From Prorocentrum cordatum (Eukaryota > Sar > Dinophyceae > Prorocentrales > Prorocentraceae), in NCBI GenBank assembly GCA_963575745.1, contig CAUYUJ010000370.1, positions 67,501 through 131,500 on the forward strand: a stretch of 64,000 nt of DNA. The letters run 5' to 3'. The notes under the pieces are model-generated. The model was given only the letters and a program-made list of their open reading frames with translations, had not been told where the DNA came from and searched no databases. Each line of letters starts with the position of its first letter. Positions within the stretch are counted from its first letter, which is position 1. A program made the position numbers and the translations under genes. This document shows, in pieces, positions 10,545-21,200 of the stretch.

Positions 10545-12577
10545 TAGACCCCCCTGTTCCCGCAGCGGTGCGACGGTACGAATGCCCATGGTGTGCCCAG
10601 TCCTTCCCACGGCACAGTAGCTTACGTACTCATGTGTCTCGGTTACACCGGCAGCTTACCACTATTGCACGGGGATATGCACGCACGGACGGGCAGTGTG
10701 TTGCCTGCTTATCTGAATTCTATGACCGACGCCACCTGATTGATCACCTAGCTCTCGACGCCCCTAGATGTCTATGTGCCGCGATTCTTACGGTCTCAGG
10801 ACGGCTAGACCCAGATACCCTACAGCTAGTGCCCACTGCCACGTACGAGGCCAGCTACCACCTGAGCGGGCCTGCCCCGGACACTACAGCCAGGCGGGTC
10901 CCGTCTGGCAAGGTCCCCATCCCTCGTCGTCATGTTGTCGTACCTACTACGAAAGCCGCCGGCCCCCCTACGGAGCTGGCCACTAGTATGCTGACGCGAA
11001 TGACTCAGGATGATGCTGGATACATACTGTTGCAGTCCGACCCTGCCCTAACACCGGAGGCCGTACAGATGCTACAGCCCCTGCCACCGCAGCCAGCTGA
11101 TCAGAATGCGGCCCCTGTTCAGTGGCCGCCCCACCAGAGCGAGCGATATCCTACGCGTATGTTCCTTACTGAACACTACACTGGCTATGCCGCCGACCCC
11201 ATGCCCGCTGCCATAAGGCGCACTGAGTATTTTGTGCTTAACCTTTACTGTGGTCGCCGCCGTCCCGGCGACATTCAGTCTTGTGTCGAATGGTCCCACT
11301 ACCTCACAAACTTCGCCATCATTGTCTTGTCCATAGATAATGCGATTGATGCGGTGATGGGTGACATGATGTGCAGGATGACCTTAGATACATGGAAAGA
11401 GCACATGCGCTCCGGACGCGTCGTTCTCTCGGGCGGGCCCCCCCCCTGTGAGACTTGGTCTGCTATGCGTTGGGCTGATGATGGCGGCCCCCCTCCACTT
11501 CGGTCGCATGGCGAGTTCTGGGGTAAACTACTTGTCACTCCTAGACAGACGATGCAACTCCCAGTGGGCAATGAGCTGCTCGGGGCCATGATCGAATTGT
11601 TTGGGGCCCACATGCTCGTCGGCACGTCTTGCTGGATGGAGCACCCGATGCCCGCCAGTTGGCGGTTGGCCTCGGTCAGTTCGTTCTTGTGCCCGCCCTT
11701 ACGAGCCGTCATGTCGTCGCCAGCCGCCACGGTTTCGGATTTCGACCAGTGCGAGCATGGACGGGTGGCACGTGCGCCGACGCGTATACTCAGTCTTCGG
11801 ATGAGCGCGCTGCACGGACGCTTGATGGATGCCCCCGGTCGCGGACGCTGCTCGCACGGCAGGAATGCGCACAGTGTTCTTATGGGCTTTGACCGTGAGC
11901 GCGACGAATGGAGGACGGCTAAGAAGAAAACTTATCCGCCCGACCTGCGTCGTGCACTGGCAGATGGTATCGTTGACGCTGTGACTCGCGCGCACGACAG
12001 CTGTGACGACGGGACGCTGCCCCTTGACATGTGTGAGGGGGAGGCTGAGCTCCGGGGGTCCCTGGCGACGTTTTACGTGGAGTGGGATCACTATCTAGGA
12101 CTTGAGGAGGGTTGGGCCCCCGACTTCGCGCTCAATGGGCGGAGCGCCACTCGGGTCGATCCCGAGCGAGAGCGCTTCCTGCCTCCCACTCCCCCTTCGC
12201 CTCCCGCCCCCGAGTGCGTGCTCGACCCTGCAGCCGAGCCGCGTCCAGCGGGCCCTGCGGAGGCCAACGAGGAGCAAGAATATGCCGATGCTCTAGCTTT
12301 TGCTGCTTCCCCACCCTCCTGTTCCCCCGTGCCTTCCCCCCCTGCTCCTCTGCCCCTCTCGGATGATCTGCGGGCGCGCATTGCGCGCAATCGCGCCATC
12401 GCTCGTGAGCGCCGTGCTGCGCGCCAGAGAGCACGTCTGCTCGAGGTCGCGCCCTGGAATCAGGATGCGGGGTTCGGTGCTGGACTACTGGGCCCCCCGG
12501 CCCCCGAGCAGCGACCAGTTTTTCGAGCCCCATGTTCCGCCCAAGATTGGGCGCGGGATCTCTGGAATGCTCTGTGA
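10514..12577 (+). CDS. LINE-1 C-terminal module: C2H2 zinc fingers and a DNA C5-methyltransferase-like domain
   Basis: The longest ATG-less frame begins at about 10514 in phase with VYTDERGLL; the ORF from 10568 has 669 residues. YECPWCAQSFPRHSSLRTH (near residues 3-22) is a classic C2H2 finger, and CVACLSEFYDRRHLIDHL follows as a second, less regular one. From residue about 220, FVLNLYCGRRRPGD resembles the SAM-binding motif I of C5-methyltransferases. GGPPPCETWSAMRW (about 290-300) carries the PPC of catalytic motif IV. DQCEHGRVARAPT (about 391) and YPPDLRRALADGI (about 457) occupy the positions of later motifs. The tail is Pro/Ala-rich, then basic. Dinoflagellate retrotransposons are known to have captured DNA methyltransferases; whether this one is active is unknown. 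The ORF itself is uninterrupted. Confidence 0.6.
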   Translation, partial: RVYTDERGLLIDPPVPAAVRRYECPWCAQSFPRHSSLRTHVSRLHRQLTTIARGYARTDGQCVACLSEFYDRRHLIDHLALDAPRCLCAAILTVSGRLDPDTLQLVPTATYEASYHLSGPAPDTTARRVPSGKVPIPRRHVVVPTTKAAGPPTELATSMLTRMTQDDAGYILLQSDPALTPEAVQMLQPLPPQPADQNAAPVQWPPHQSERYPTRMFLTEHYTGYAADPMPAAIRRTEYFVLNLYCGRRRPGDIQSCVEWSHYLTNFAIIVLSIDNAIDAVMGDMMCRMTLDTWKEHMRSGRVVLSGGPPPCETWSAMRWADDGGPPPLRSHGEFWGKLLVTPRQTMQLPVGNELLGAMIELFGAHMLVGTSCWMEHPMPASWRLASVSSFLCPPLRAVMSSPAATVSDFDQCEHGRVARAPTRILSLRMSALHGRLMDAPGRGRCSHGRNAHSVLMGFDRERDEWRTAKKKTYPPDLRRALADGIVDAVTRAHDSCDDGTLPLDMCEGEAELRGSLATFYVEWDHYLGLEEGWAPDFALNGRSATRVDPERERFLPPTPPSPPAPECVLDPAAEPRPAGPAEANEEQEYADALAFAASPPSCSPVPSPPAPLPLSDDLRARIARNRAIARERRAARQRARLLEVAPWNQDAGFGAGLLGPPAPEQRPVFRAPCSAQDWARDLWNAL

Positions 12578-14711
12578 GCTTGATGGCTTCCGCGTGCAGC
12601 TTCACTTGCGCCTTGCACGGGCCCTTTGAACGAGGAAGTGGGTTGAGGGGGCGTGGGGGACTTCAGGAGGTGAGGGCAGATGAGCCGCCCCGCGTGCGGC
12701 GCCGGCCGCCCCTGCGGCCCCGCCGCCCCGCTGCTGCCCCGCCGCCCGCCGCCGCCGCCCGCGGCCCCGCCGCCCGCGCGTGCGAGCGAGAGACGGGGGG
12801 GAGGTGGGTTAGAATGTGGGATCCAGGGAGAGCGGCCGCCTGCTTCCCTCGCTCGCTCTCGCCCGCGGCCTGCCTGCGTGCGCCGCTCGCCCTCTCTCTC
12901 GGCGCGGTCGCCTTCTTCAGAGGTGCCCCCGCTTGTAGCTGCTGTCGCATCTTCACGCCTGTGCCCGCGGGGGGCAGCAATCAGGGGGCCCGGTGAGCGT
13001 AGACCGTCGCTAGCCGCTAACCACGCGCCCGTTGCGTGTGGCACCGGGCCCTCGAGTGTGCTCCCGGGGGCGCCGCGGCCCGCCAGGTGTTCATGCACCT
13101 GATCGCCGCCGCCGCTTGCCCGCATGCACCATTTGCAGGGTTGCAGGTTGATAGGGGCGGGGGTGGAGGTGGGTCGGATGTCAGGAGCTCTTTCGCTTGC
13201 TAGCCCTGCCCCGGCTTGCTGATCTGACCTATATCTCTCTTTCTCGGTCTCGATCGGTCTCCGATGCCAGAGCAGTGCTTGCCAGTCTTTGGATGCGCTC
13301 GGCCATTCCCATGTTGTGCCGCACGTGCATGCCGATGCCATCGCAAGGGCCGCTCTCGGAGGGGATCCCAGCCCTCCGCTTGGCATCCTCCCTGCGTCCC
13401 AGCTCGAGTGCAGCCGGCCCAGCTCCTGGCCCAGGAACGAGACTCCTGTGTGTGATCATTGTTGTCAGATGCCCCAGCCCGATATCTCACAGGTATAGAT
13501 CCCACTCTCTGAGTTCTTGGTTACTAGTTGCTCTGACTCGCAGTTCATACTGTAAGTTGGTTGTGCTCTGGTTCCTGCAAACTCCGACACGATTTCGACA
13601 CTCGTGCCTGTCGTGGTCTCCCACGGGCGAGCTTGCAGATACTTTGCACGACTGCCCCCGTCTCCTCGCTTTGAAGTCTGTACTCTCCTCTCTGGTACTG
13701 TGAGGGCTCGGCGATGCCCGGGAGTTGCGAGCTCGCCGCCTTCTGTCACTGCTCACCTTTGCTTGACCGGTCGCCAGGGAGTTGTCGGCAACCAGAATCA
13801 GCAGGACTGCCCTGCTGTTCTCTCTTGCTTTTAACTGCCCTGAACTGGTGGTGGCTGTTTAACTTAGCGCCCGTGCAGAACTGTTTAGCTCCCGCTAATA
13901 TTCTGCCAGCGCCGCGCTGCTTTTTATTGCTGACAGGCACTGTGCTTCATCAGCCTTGCAATCCCAAAATCCCCCCCCCCACCCCCAAAGGGCGGCCGGA
14001 AGGCCTAGCTACTCCGCCCATGGGGGGTTCCGCCTGTCGCGCTCGCTACTCCGAACTTCTTATTGATCAAACGGGGGATGGCAAACGTGAAAACGCGGCG
14101 CGGCCAACTCCCCCCGGCACCACCGTCGCGCCCCAGCGGGGAAGGGATCGAACCCCAGATCCCCCCTGGCAGCCCAGCGGACGCGCCGCGGCCAACCCCT
14201 CCGGGCACTCCAAGGGGGGGCGATTACGAAACGATCCAGGATATCTTTCACATCTCGTCTGCAGTCCCTAGCTCGATCACCCCCCCTAGGGGCGACCGCT
14301 CCCGAGGGGGGGGTGGGAGCTCCAGCGCGGATCCAATGCCACCAACTGCCAGCTACCAGGAGGATGAGGAGTAGTAGGAGTAGGAGTAGGAGTAGGAGTC
14401 AAGCTAGCCAGCTCGAGCGAGTCAAGCATGGCATGCCCAGTCCCACCCGCCCTCCCACAACATAAGAAGCAAAGCTGGCACAACTGGGGGCCGAAGTCAC
14501 ACCGGCCAGCCGGTTTGGTGCAGCTGATGCGGCCGCGATGGCGGTTGCCGACGGGAACTGGCGAGCGCGTGTTGAATGCCGCGCGCGCATTGCCAGACGA
14601 GTCGAGAATGGCCCGGTACACCGCAGGAAACCAGAGGTGCCGGAGGAAGCCCGACGGTCTGACAGGACACCGAAAAAAGGGCGGGAAGCAATCGGTGACG
14701 CAGGATGAGGG
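12578..14711 (+). other. Probable 3' untranslated region of LINE-1
   Basis: About 2.1 kb between the last ORF and the long A tract. No conserved coding motif is visible. It contains CG-rich low complexity at 12680-12790, a C run at 13970-13985, and a short (GTAGGA)n at 14371-14398. Calling it a 3' UTR rests on the uninterrupted orientation and the terminal poly(A); part of it could be unrelated insertions. Confidence 0.35.
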
Positions 14712-15143
<432 letters not shown>

Positions 15144-15176
15144 AAGGGCCCAGGAGGCCCCAAGAGGCAGGAGTAG

Positions 15177-15211
15177 TACTACCAGCGGTAGTGGTGTTGG
15201 TAGTGGTAGTG

Positions 15212-15310
<99 letters not shown>

Positions 15311-16399
15311 ACAGAAAAAGTAGTGCTATGACAAGTACTTGCAGTACTACTAGTACTAGTAATATTAGTAGTAGTGGTGGTGGTAGTAGTAGTTTTTTGT
15401 TGTAGTTATGGTAGTATAGTAGTATAGTTAGTCGTCGTCGTCGTCGTCGTAGTCGTCCTACTCCTAGTCGTCGTCGTCGTCGTACTCGTCCTTCCGTCTT
15501 CGTGTCGTCGTCGGTATTCGTCGCCGGTGTTCCTCGTCGTTCTTCGTCGTCGTCGTCCGTCTTCGTTCGTCCTTAGTCGTCCTTCGTCTTCCTTTCCTCG
15601 TCCTCGTCTTCTTGCGTTCCCTCGTCGTCTTCGTCGTCTCTTCCGTAGTTGTAGTAGCAAGTAGTAGTAAGTAATAAGTAGTAGTAGTAGAGTAGTAGTA
15701 GTAGTAGTAAGTAGTACATTCGTAGTAAGTAGTAGTAGTGTAGTATATTAGTAGTAGTAAGTCATTAATAATGTATTAGTAAATAGTATAGTAGTATTAG
15801 TAGTAGTAGTAGCTACTACTAGAGGTAGTAAGTATAGTAGTAGTATAGTAGTAGTAGTAGTATGTAGTAGTGGTAAGCAGTAGTAGTAGTAGTAGGAGTA
15901 GTAGTAGTAGTTCGTAGTAAGGAACACTAGTAAGTAGTAGTAGTAGTAGTAAGTAGTAAAGTAGGTAGTAGTAGTAGTAAAAGTAGTAGTAGTAGTCGTG
16001 GTAGTAGTAGTATATATAGTAGTAGTAGTAGTATTAGTATAGTAGTAGTAAGTATACTACTACTACTAGTAGTTAGTGCTAGTAGTAGTACTAATACTCG
16101 TAGTAGTAAGTTGTAGTAGTAGTACAGAGTAGTAGGAAGTAGTAGTAGTAGTAATAATTATATATGTCGTAGTAGTAGTAATTGAGTAGTAGTATGTGGT
16201 AGTAGTAGTATTAGTGAGTAGTGTAGTATGTTGGTAGTAGTGAGTAGTAGTAGTATAGTAGTAAGTAGTAGTCGTAGTAGTAGTAGTAATATATTATTGT
16301 AGTATAATTGAGGTATTTTAGTAATTCGTATTAGTAGTAAGTAGTAGTAGTAAGTAGTAGTAGTAGTAGTAGTAGTCGTGGTAGTAGTAAGAATGCTAT

Positions 16400-16431
<32 letters not shown>

Positions 16432-16438
16432 CTAGCAA

Positions 16439-16478
<40 letters not shown>

Positions 16479-16479
16479 C

Positions 16480-16539
<60 letters not shown>

Positions 16540-16545
16540 ATCAGT
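15177..16545. repeat. (TAG)n microsatellite, about 1.37 kb, with (TCG)n core
   Basis: Nearly perfect GTA repeats at 15200-15310 and 16440-16545 flank a degenerate middle with TA, GTAAGTAG and, at 15430-15640, TCG/TTC units. All long frames here are repeat artefacts. Confidence 0.95.
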
Positions 16546-16554
16546 AGTAGGCCA

Positions 16555-16642
16555 AAGAGAGAGAGAGAGAGAGGCAAGGAGAGGAAGGGGAAGAGGGGAG
16601 GGGGAGGAAAAGGAGGAGTGCCATTGGAAGGACCAGTGGAGA

Positions 16643-16681
<39 letters not shown>

Positions 16682-16690
16682 CACCGCGAC
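16555..16690. repeat. (GA)n, (GGA)n and (GAC)n compound microsatellite
   Basis: (GA)n at 16556-16573, purine-rich to 16635, then about 14 units of (CGA) to 16690. Confidence 0.9.
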
Positions 16691-17308
16691 GACGACGACT
16701 GCACCGCTTCTCTTTCAGCCGCCGGGGGTTCGTGGTCATGCATGGCCATCCGGCGCCAGCTTTTGTACGACCAGAAGCTTCCTCGACCGCTTCCGCAAAA
16801 TTCTTGCGTCCATCGCCGTCCTTGTCGTCGCCCTCCGCGTGGACGACAGGACGTCCATGCGACGGTGCCAATGACGGCGGCGACTCTAAAAGGATTTGAG
16901 CATGCGCTCGCGGCGACGCGCGCGCATGTCGCCCGCGTGGTATTTTTTGCGCAGGATTCGCGGACTGGGTGCATGACAGAGCATCGCGAGTGCACCGCGC
17001 GATGACGTGAAATCGCTGGATTTGACAGAATTCTTAAGATTCCTATGGTTTTCCTATGATTTCAGCAAGAGAGCCCGGGCAGGAAATTTGTAGAATTTTT
17101 GTGAAAAAACATTGGGTTTTTGATGTTTTTATGTTGAAATGCTTGCAAACACACGGTGTTCGGTAGGATTCTGACATGAACGCGCGCGTGTGCTCTTTGT
17201 GGTATTTTTTGCAATGGATTATCGCCGTGGACGACAGGACGTCCATGTCGAGAGGAAAAAATAAGAAAAATGTTGATTTTGTATTGTTTTTTACAGGTTA
17301 GGATGGGA
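16691..17308. other. Unique sequence flanking the LTR element
   Basis: No gene is recognised. GTGGACGACAGGACGTCCAT appears at about 16839-16858 and again at about 17227-17246, and TGGTATTTTTTGC at about 16938 and 17201, so the stretch holds two related units about 390 and 263 bp apart. Confidence 0.5.
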
Positions 17309-17313
17309 CCACC
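17309..17313. repeat. Left target site duplication (CCACC)
   Basis: CCACC directly precedes the left LTR and is repeated directly after the right LTR at 35526-35530. Five-base duplications are standard for Ty1/copia and Ty3/gypsy integrases. Confidence 0.85.
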
Positions 17314-17506
17314 TGTGTATGGGGTTGAAGTACAAGGGTACAGAACCCCTGATCCGTTGGTAGAGAGGAGGGATAGATGGATATCTTTCCCTCCCGCACG
17401 ATCAAGGTCTGATCGATCTATCTCAGTACCTGAGCCCAAACGGCCAGGCGCAGGAGAGGTAAGGATAAGGAGTATATATGAGGGTATTATGCGGGTTCCA
17501 TTCACA
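17314..17506 (-). repeat. 3' LTR of the giant copia element
   Basis: 193 bp. On the minus strand it runs from TGTGAATGG to CATACACA. It matches the 5' LTR except for the absence of a 3-bp GAA found near 35383. A TATATA stretch (about 17473-17479) could be part of a promoter or poly(A) signal, but this is not proven. Confidence 0.9.
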
Positions 17507-17517
17507 CCCCCCGTCCC
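17507..17517 (-). promoter_or_regulatory. Polypurine tract
   Basis: On the coding strand GGGACGGGGGG abuts the 3' LTR. This is the expected place and composition for the plus-strand primer. Confidence 0.65.
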
Positions 17518-18289
17518 GAATCCCGCCCGTGAGGGCAGGACTCGGGAACAAAGGAAGGGAATCCGCCACCCATTTACTCCTTTGGTCCTTAAGTCAGAAG
17601 GCAGCTGGGCTTAAAATCAGCGAAGCCACAGCTGCAAAGTGAAGTTAGAAGGAACACCCTGGGTCACCCTTTCTTCGCCAGGCACGCTTTGGTGCCCCCT
17701 CGGTGCGCCCCCCAAAACGCTTCGGCACTCGAGGGCGGAGAAGAATGAGACAAGGGTGGGCGGAGAAAGAAGATCTGAGCGTGAAAGCAACATGCAAACT
17801 GCCTCGCTTTTGCGAGGCAGGTGTTGCCACCAGCTATCAGATTATTCTCGACGCAATCAAGTTTAAACTGTTAAAATATGCATGCTAAGATCGTGTTGAC
17901 AAACACGATCTTGAAATGAAACACATCTTTGTGTAAAAGCAAATGTCTGGCCAGACAGAATGTCGTGTTGATGGGCGCGAAAACTCATGTGTATAAATTC
18001 TGTTTGGCGACTCCCGTTGGCGTTGCTCCTTTGGAGGCTGCCTCGGTTATCGCAACAGGTATTTGTGTGTGTGTGGCCGCTTGTGTTATATAATGAAGTG
18101 GCCTAAAAGTATGTAATAGCCACCGCTCAAGGCGAACTTTGGTTATATTGAAGTTCATGCCTTTGAGCGGTGGGCCTTGCGGCCGACTCACTACGTGTTG
18201 CCGTTCTTGTAGAACCTGCGGTCCCACATCCTCTGGCCGTTGTACGTCGCGTAGCTCGTCGTGAATGTCTCCCAAGCCGTTCTCGGGAT
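17518..18289 (-). other. 3' untranslated region of the giant copia element
   Basis: About 770 bp between the end of the last ORF and the polypurine tract. No ORF motif is seen. An inverted match around 17886-17913 (GATCGTGTTGACAAACACGATC) can form a small hairpin. Confidence 0.6.
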
Positions 18290-21200
18290 TCAGTTGCGAA
18301 GCCAATCGTTGTGCGTGATGTCCTGGATGTACACGTACTCATCGTTGTTGATCGCGATGTAGATCCAACAGTTGATGTAGTAACTCCAGTACCTGAGACC
18401 CCAGTAGCTGTCCTCGAGGTCGTCGCGCCAGTACGCGGCGTAATCTGATGTACGCGCTCTCTTGGCACGCGGCCCCGCGGGCGTGTAGTCCGTCGCGCCT
18501 GAGGCGCTGGACGCAGCAGCATCGCCAGGAGCAGGGCGCGGCGGCGGCCGCGGATGGCGCGGCTCCATGGCATCATCAGACTGGTGGGATTGTGTATCGG
18601 GATCGGTTCTCATCCCTGTATCAACCCCCCTCTGGTCGGTATGTGCCGGATCGAGGGAGCCTAACAACTCATTGGCAATCGCGGCAAGCTTACGCTGAGT
18701 GAACTGTTCACGGGTTCCGTCCCTTCTAGGGAGAGAAACCGTGACCAGTCCGCGAGCCTGCCGCGTCTGCCTGTCGAGGCGCCCCTCGTTCAGCCACCAT
18801 TTCCTCCGACCAGCCTGTCCTGTCCTCATACTGACGTCGAGGATGTCCCACGCATCCCGCATGTCCTCCACGGTCCAGGGCCTCTTGCCGATGTTCGCGC
18901 GGGCACCTGTCATTTGGTGGTGGAACTTGAGGTCGTTGAGAAAGCGTTGTACGAGATTGGCGAATGGGTAGTACAGAGGTCGGTCGTCCTCGGCTTCGCC
19001 CATCAGTCTGCACTCGTGTGCAGCAGGGCTACCTGATTCGACCCACTTCTGATACCTCTTTCTGGACGCATTGGCCAATCTCCGCAACTGATCTTTCTCA
19101 TTGCCTGCGTGCGATCGCGCACCCGTCATAATGACGTGCGCACCGTCCCTCATGTATCTCGCGATGTGGTCCTCCGAGAGTGTCATCTTGATCCAGTTCG
19201 TCAGCTTCTGGAGGTGCGCGAGATCGCTCTGTGTGGCGGTGCTCTTACCCGTGGCGCCTGCGGCCACGGTATACTGCCAGCAGGTATCACAAAGTGTGCC
19301 GTCACCTGTGACAATCCCAAGGGACAGATCTCGACCGCAATTCTGACAGAGCGGTATGGGATGCAAGATCGTCTCGGGGGCCCCTTCCGACGTGAGGTGA
19401 TCGCGGGATCCCCAGCGGGTGTCCTGACCGCGAGCGAGGCTCTGGCCGATCTGATTGATGGCCTCACGATTGGTCTCGGTGTTCGGTCGGGAAGCGATTG
19501 GTCTACTTAAACCCTCGATCTCGATCCTAGACAATCTTTCCCCTGGCAGTCCTTTGTACTCTATCTTGGTGTTGTCCGCATCCTCGGCACCGCCATGGCA
19601 TACGCTCTCTTCACGAAGACGGCGAGCTTTCTCCTGCAAGGTAGCCTCGTTGTCGCCCTCCTCGCGCTTGAGTCCCGTCTGCTCGGCTATGATACGTGCC
19701 ATGGTTTCCTGATCGGGAGCTGCAGACGCAACGCTGCCTGGATCCTGGGGAATATCCTGCTCAGCGCCTTGCTCATGAGGCGCGGCAGGTGTTTCCACCA
19801 GCTCTTCCCATACAGGAAAGTCTGGATTACCGTATGTCTCAGTGCAATTTTTGAATAGGTCACGCAATGCCTGGAGTGCAAGATGTTTCTCATGGATGGC
19901 CTCTTTGGTGAGATCTGGAAGCTCAGCAATACTATCTTTCAAGATGTTCTGGTATACTTTGGAGATCCATTGAAAGATGCCTGTGGTCGACTCCTCGATA
20001 GTCTCTGGGTCGAGGTAATGTACCAACTTTTTGAAGAAATGATCTGCGCTGCAATTTGGTAAGTCACGTGCCCATTTGTGGGTGTGGTCGTAATTCAATT
20101 GGTATGGCTCTGCATTCCATGCTTTCGATCCAAATCGAATCTCAATTTGTAAATGCGATTGTGTTTTGTCCATTGCAATTCTGTCCGCGCCACTGTGTAT
20201 CTCGATGATCTGTTTCATCTTGATCATGGGCGAATCCACCAGAAGCTCCGATGTCCAACAATATACACGACAGTCTTCTGACTGTCTAATCCATCTTGGA
20301 TCCTCGTCGGGGTCGTAATCTGGATGGTTAAGGAAGTCCGATGGCGGGTCAATGATGTTGTCGAGTATGCTCGCCTCAATCTGCTCGTCTGCTTGGATGT
20401 CTGCCGAGAGATCTGCTCCCATGTTGTCGTTCGCAGCTTTCTCATCAGCGGTGAGCGTCATGTTCGATATGTCCACGATTACGGTGATCAAAGGATCATG
20501 CGATGATACTGCAATCTGTCGAGGATTGTCGCCCGTATGAGCGTTGTCCTCGGCAGGTGTGGCCACCAGCTCGTCGGGATCGGGTGTCCGAGGAGCGGGC
20601 CTTCTGGGCGGTGTACGCGGAATACGTGGTCTATGAATGCTCGGCATACCAAGGTATGGTAAACTGCCAACAGTCTTGTGCTGGAGTATCTTTTCGCTGC
20701 ATGATGTCGGACCTTTCAGGACGGTCTCCATGTATGTTGGGTCAATGGCGTGTTCTTCGATACGAATCGGTAATGCAAAGACAGCGCCCTTGAGGGGCAT
20801 GCTTTTGTCATTATACCATATGTTTACCCATCGTAAACCGTAGTTGAGAATAGGCACTTGTACCGCAAAGAACTTGTCGAAGATGCCGAAATGGATGATT
20901 GGACCATATATGTGATCCTTGGTCAAGGCAATTTTGGTATTTTGATTGCCTTTGGGCCAGTGATTGTCGTAATGAAAGCATTTGGTAGAACCCCAATTCT
21001 TGACGACAATGAAGTCCCCCATTCGAACATCATTAAATGCAGGGCGACGGTCCCAATCTTTTTGCGCGATCTTCGATGTGATCGGTCGAAGAGCTTCGCG
21101 ACAGTATGACAAGGCAATTAACCATTCTTTATCATCTGCTTTGTGATTGGTCTCCCGAATCATTGCGCGGACTATTTGTTCATCCAAGGCGTCGTCTGCA

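Noticed and set aside
12680-12790. CpG-rich stretch as a promoter island
   Set aside because: It is low-complexity GCC/CGC sequence in the LINE 3' region, and no gene follows.
14140-14160. A GGTTCGATCC-like box on the minus strand, as in tRNA or SINE promoters
   Set aside because: No matching A box at the right distance, and no cloverleaf could be drawn from the flanks.
15200-15310. The regular triplet array as a telomere or CRISPR-like array
   Set aside because: The unit is a plain trinucleotide without spacers, and no telomeric TTTAGGG-type unit is present.
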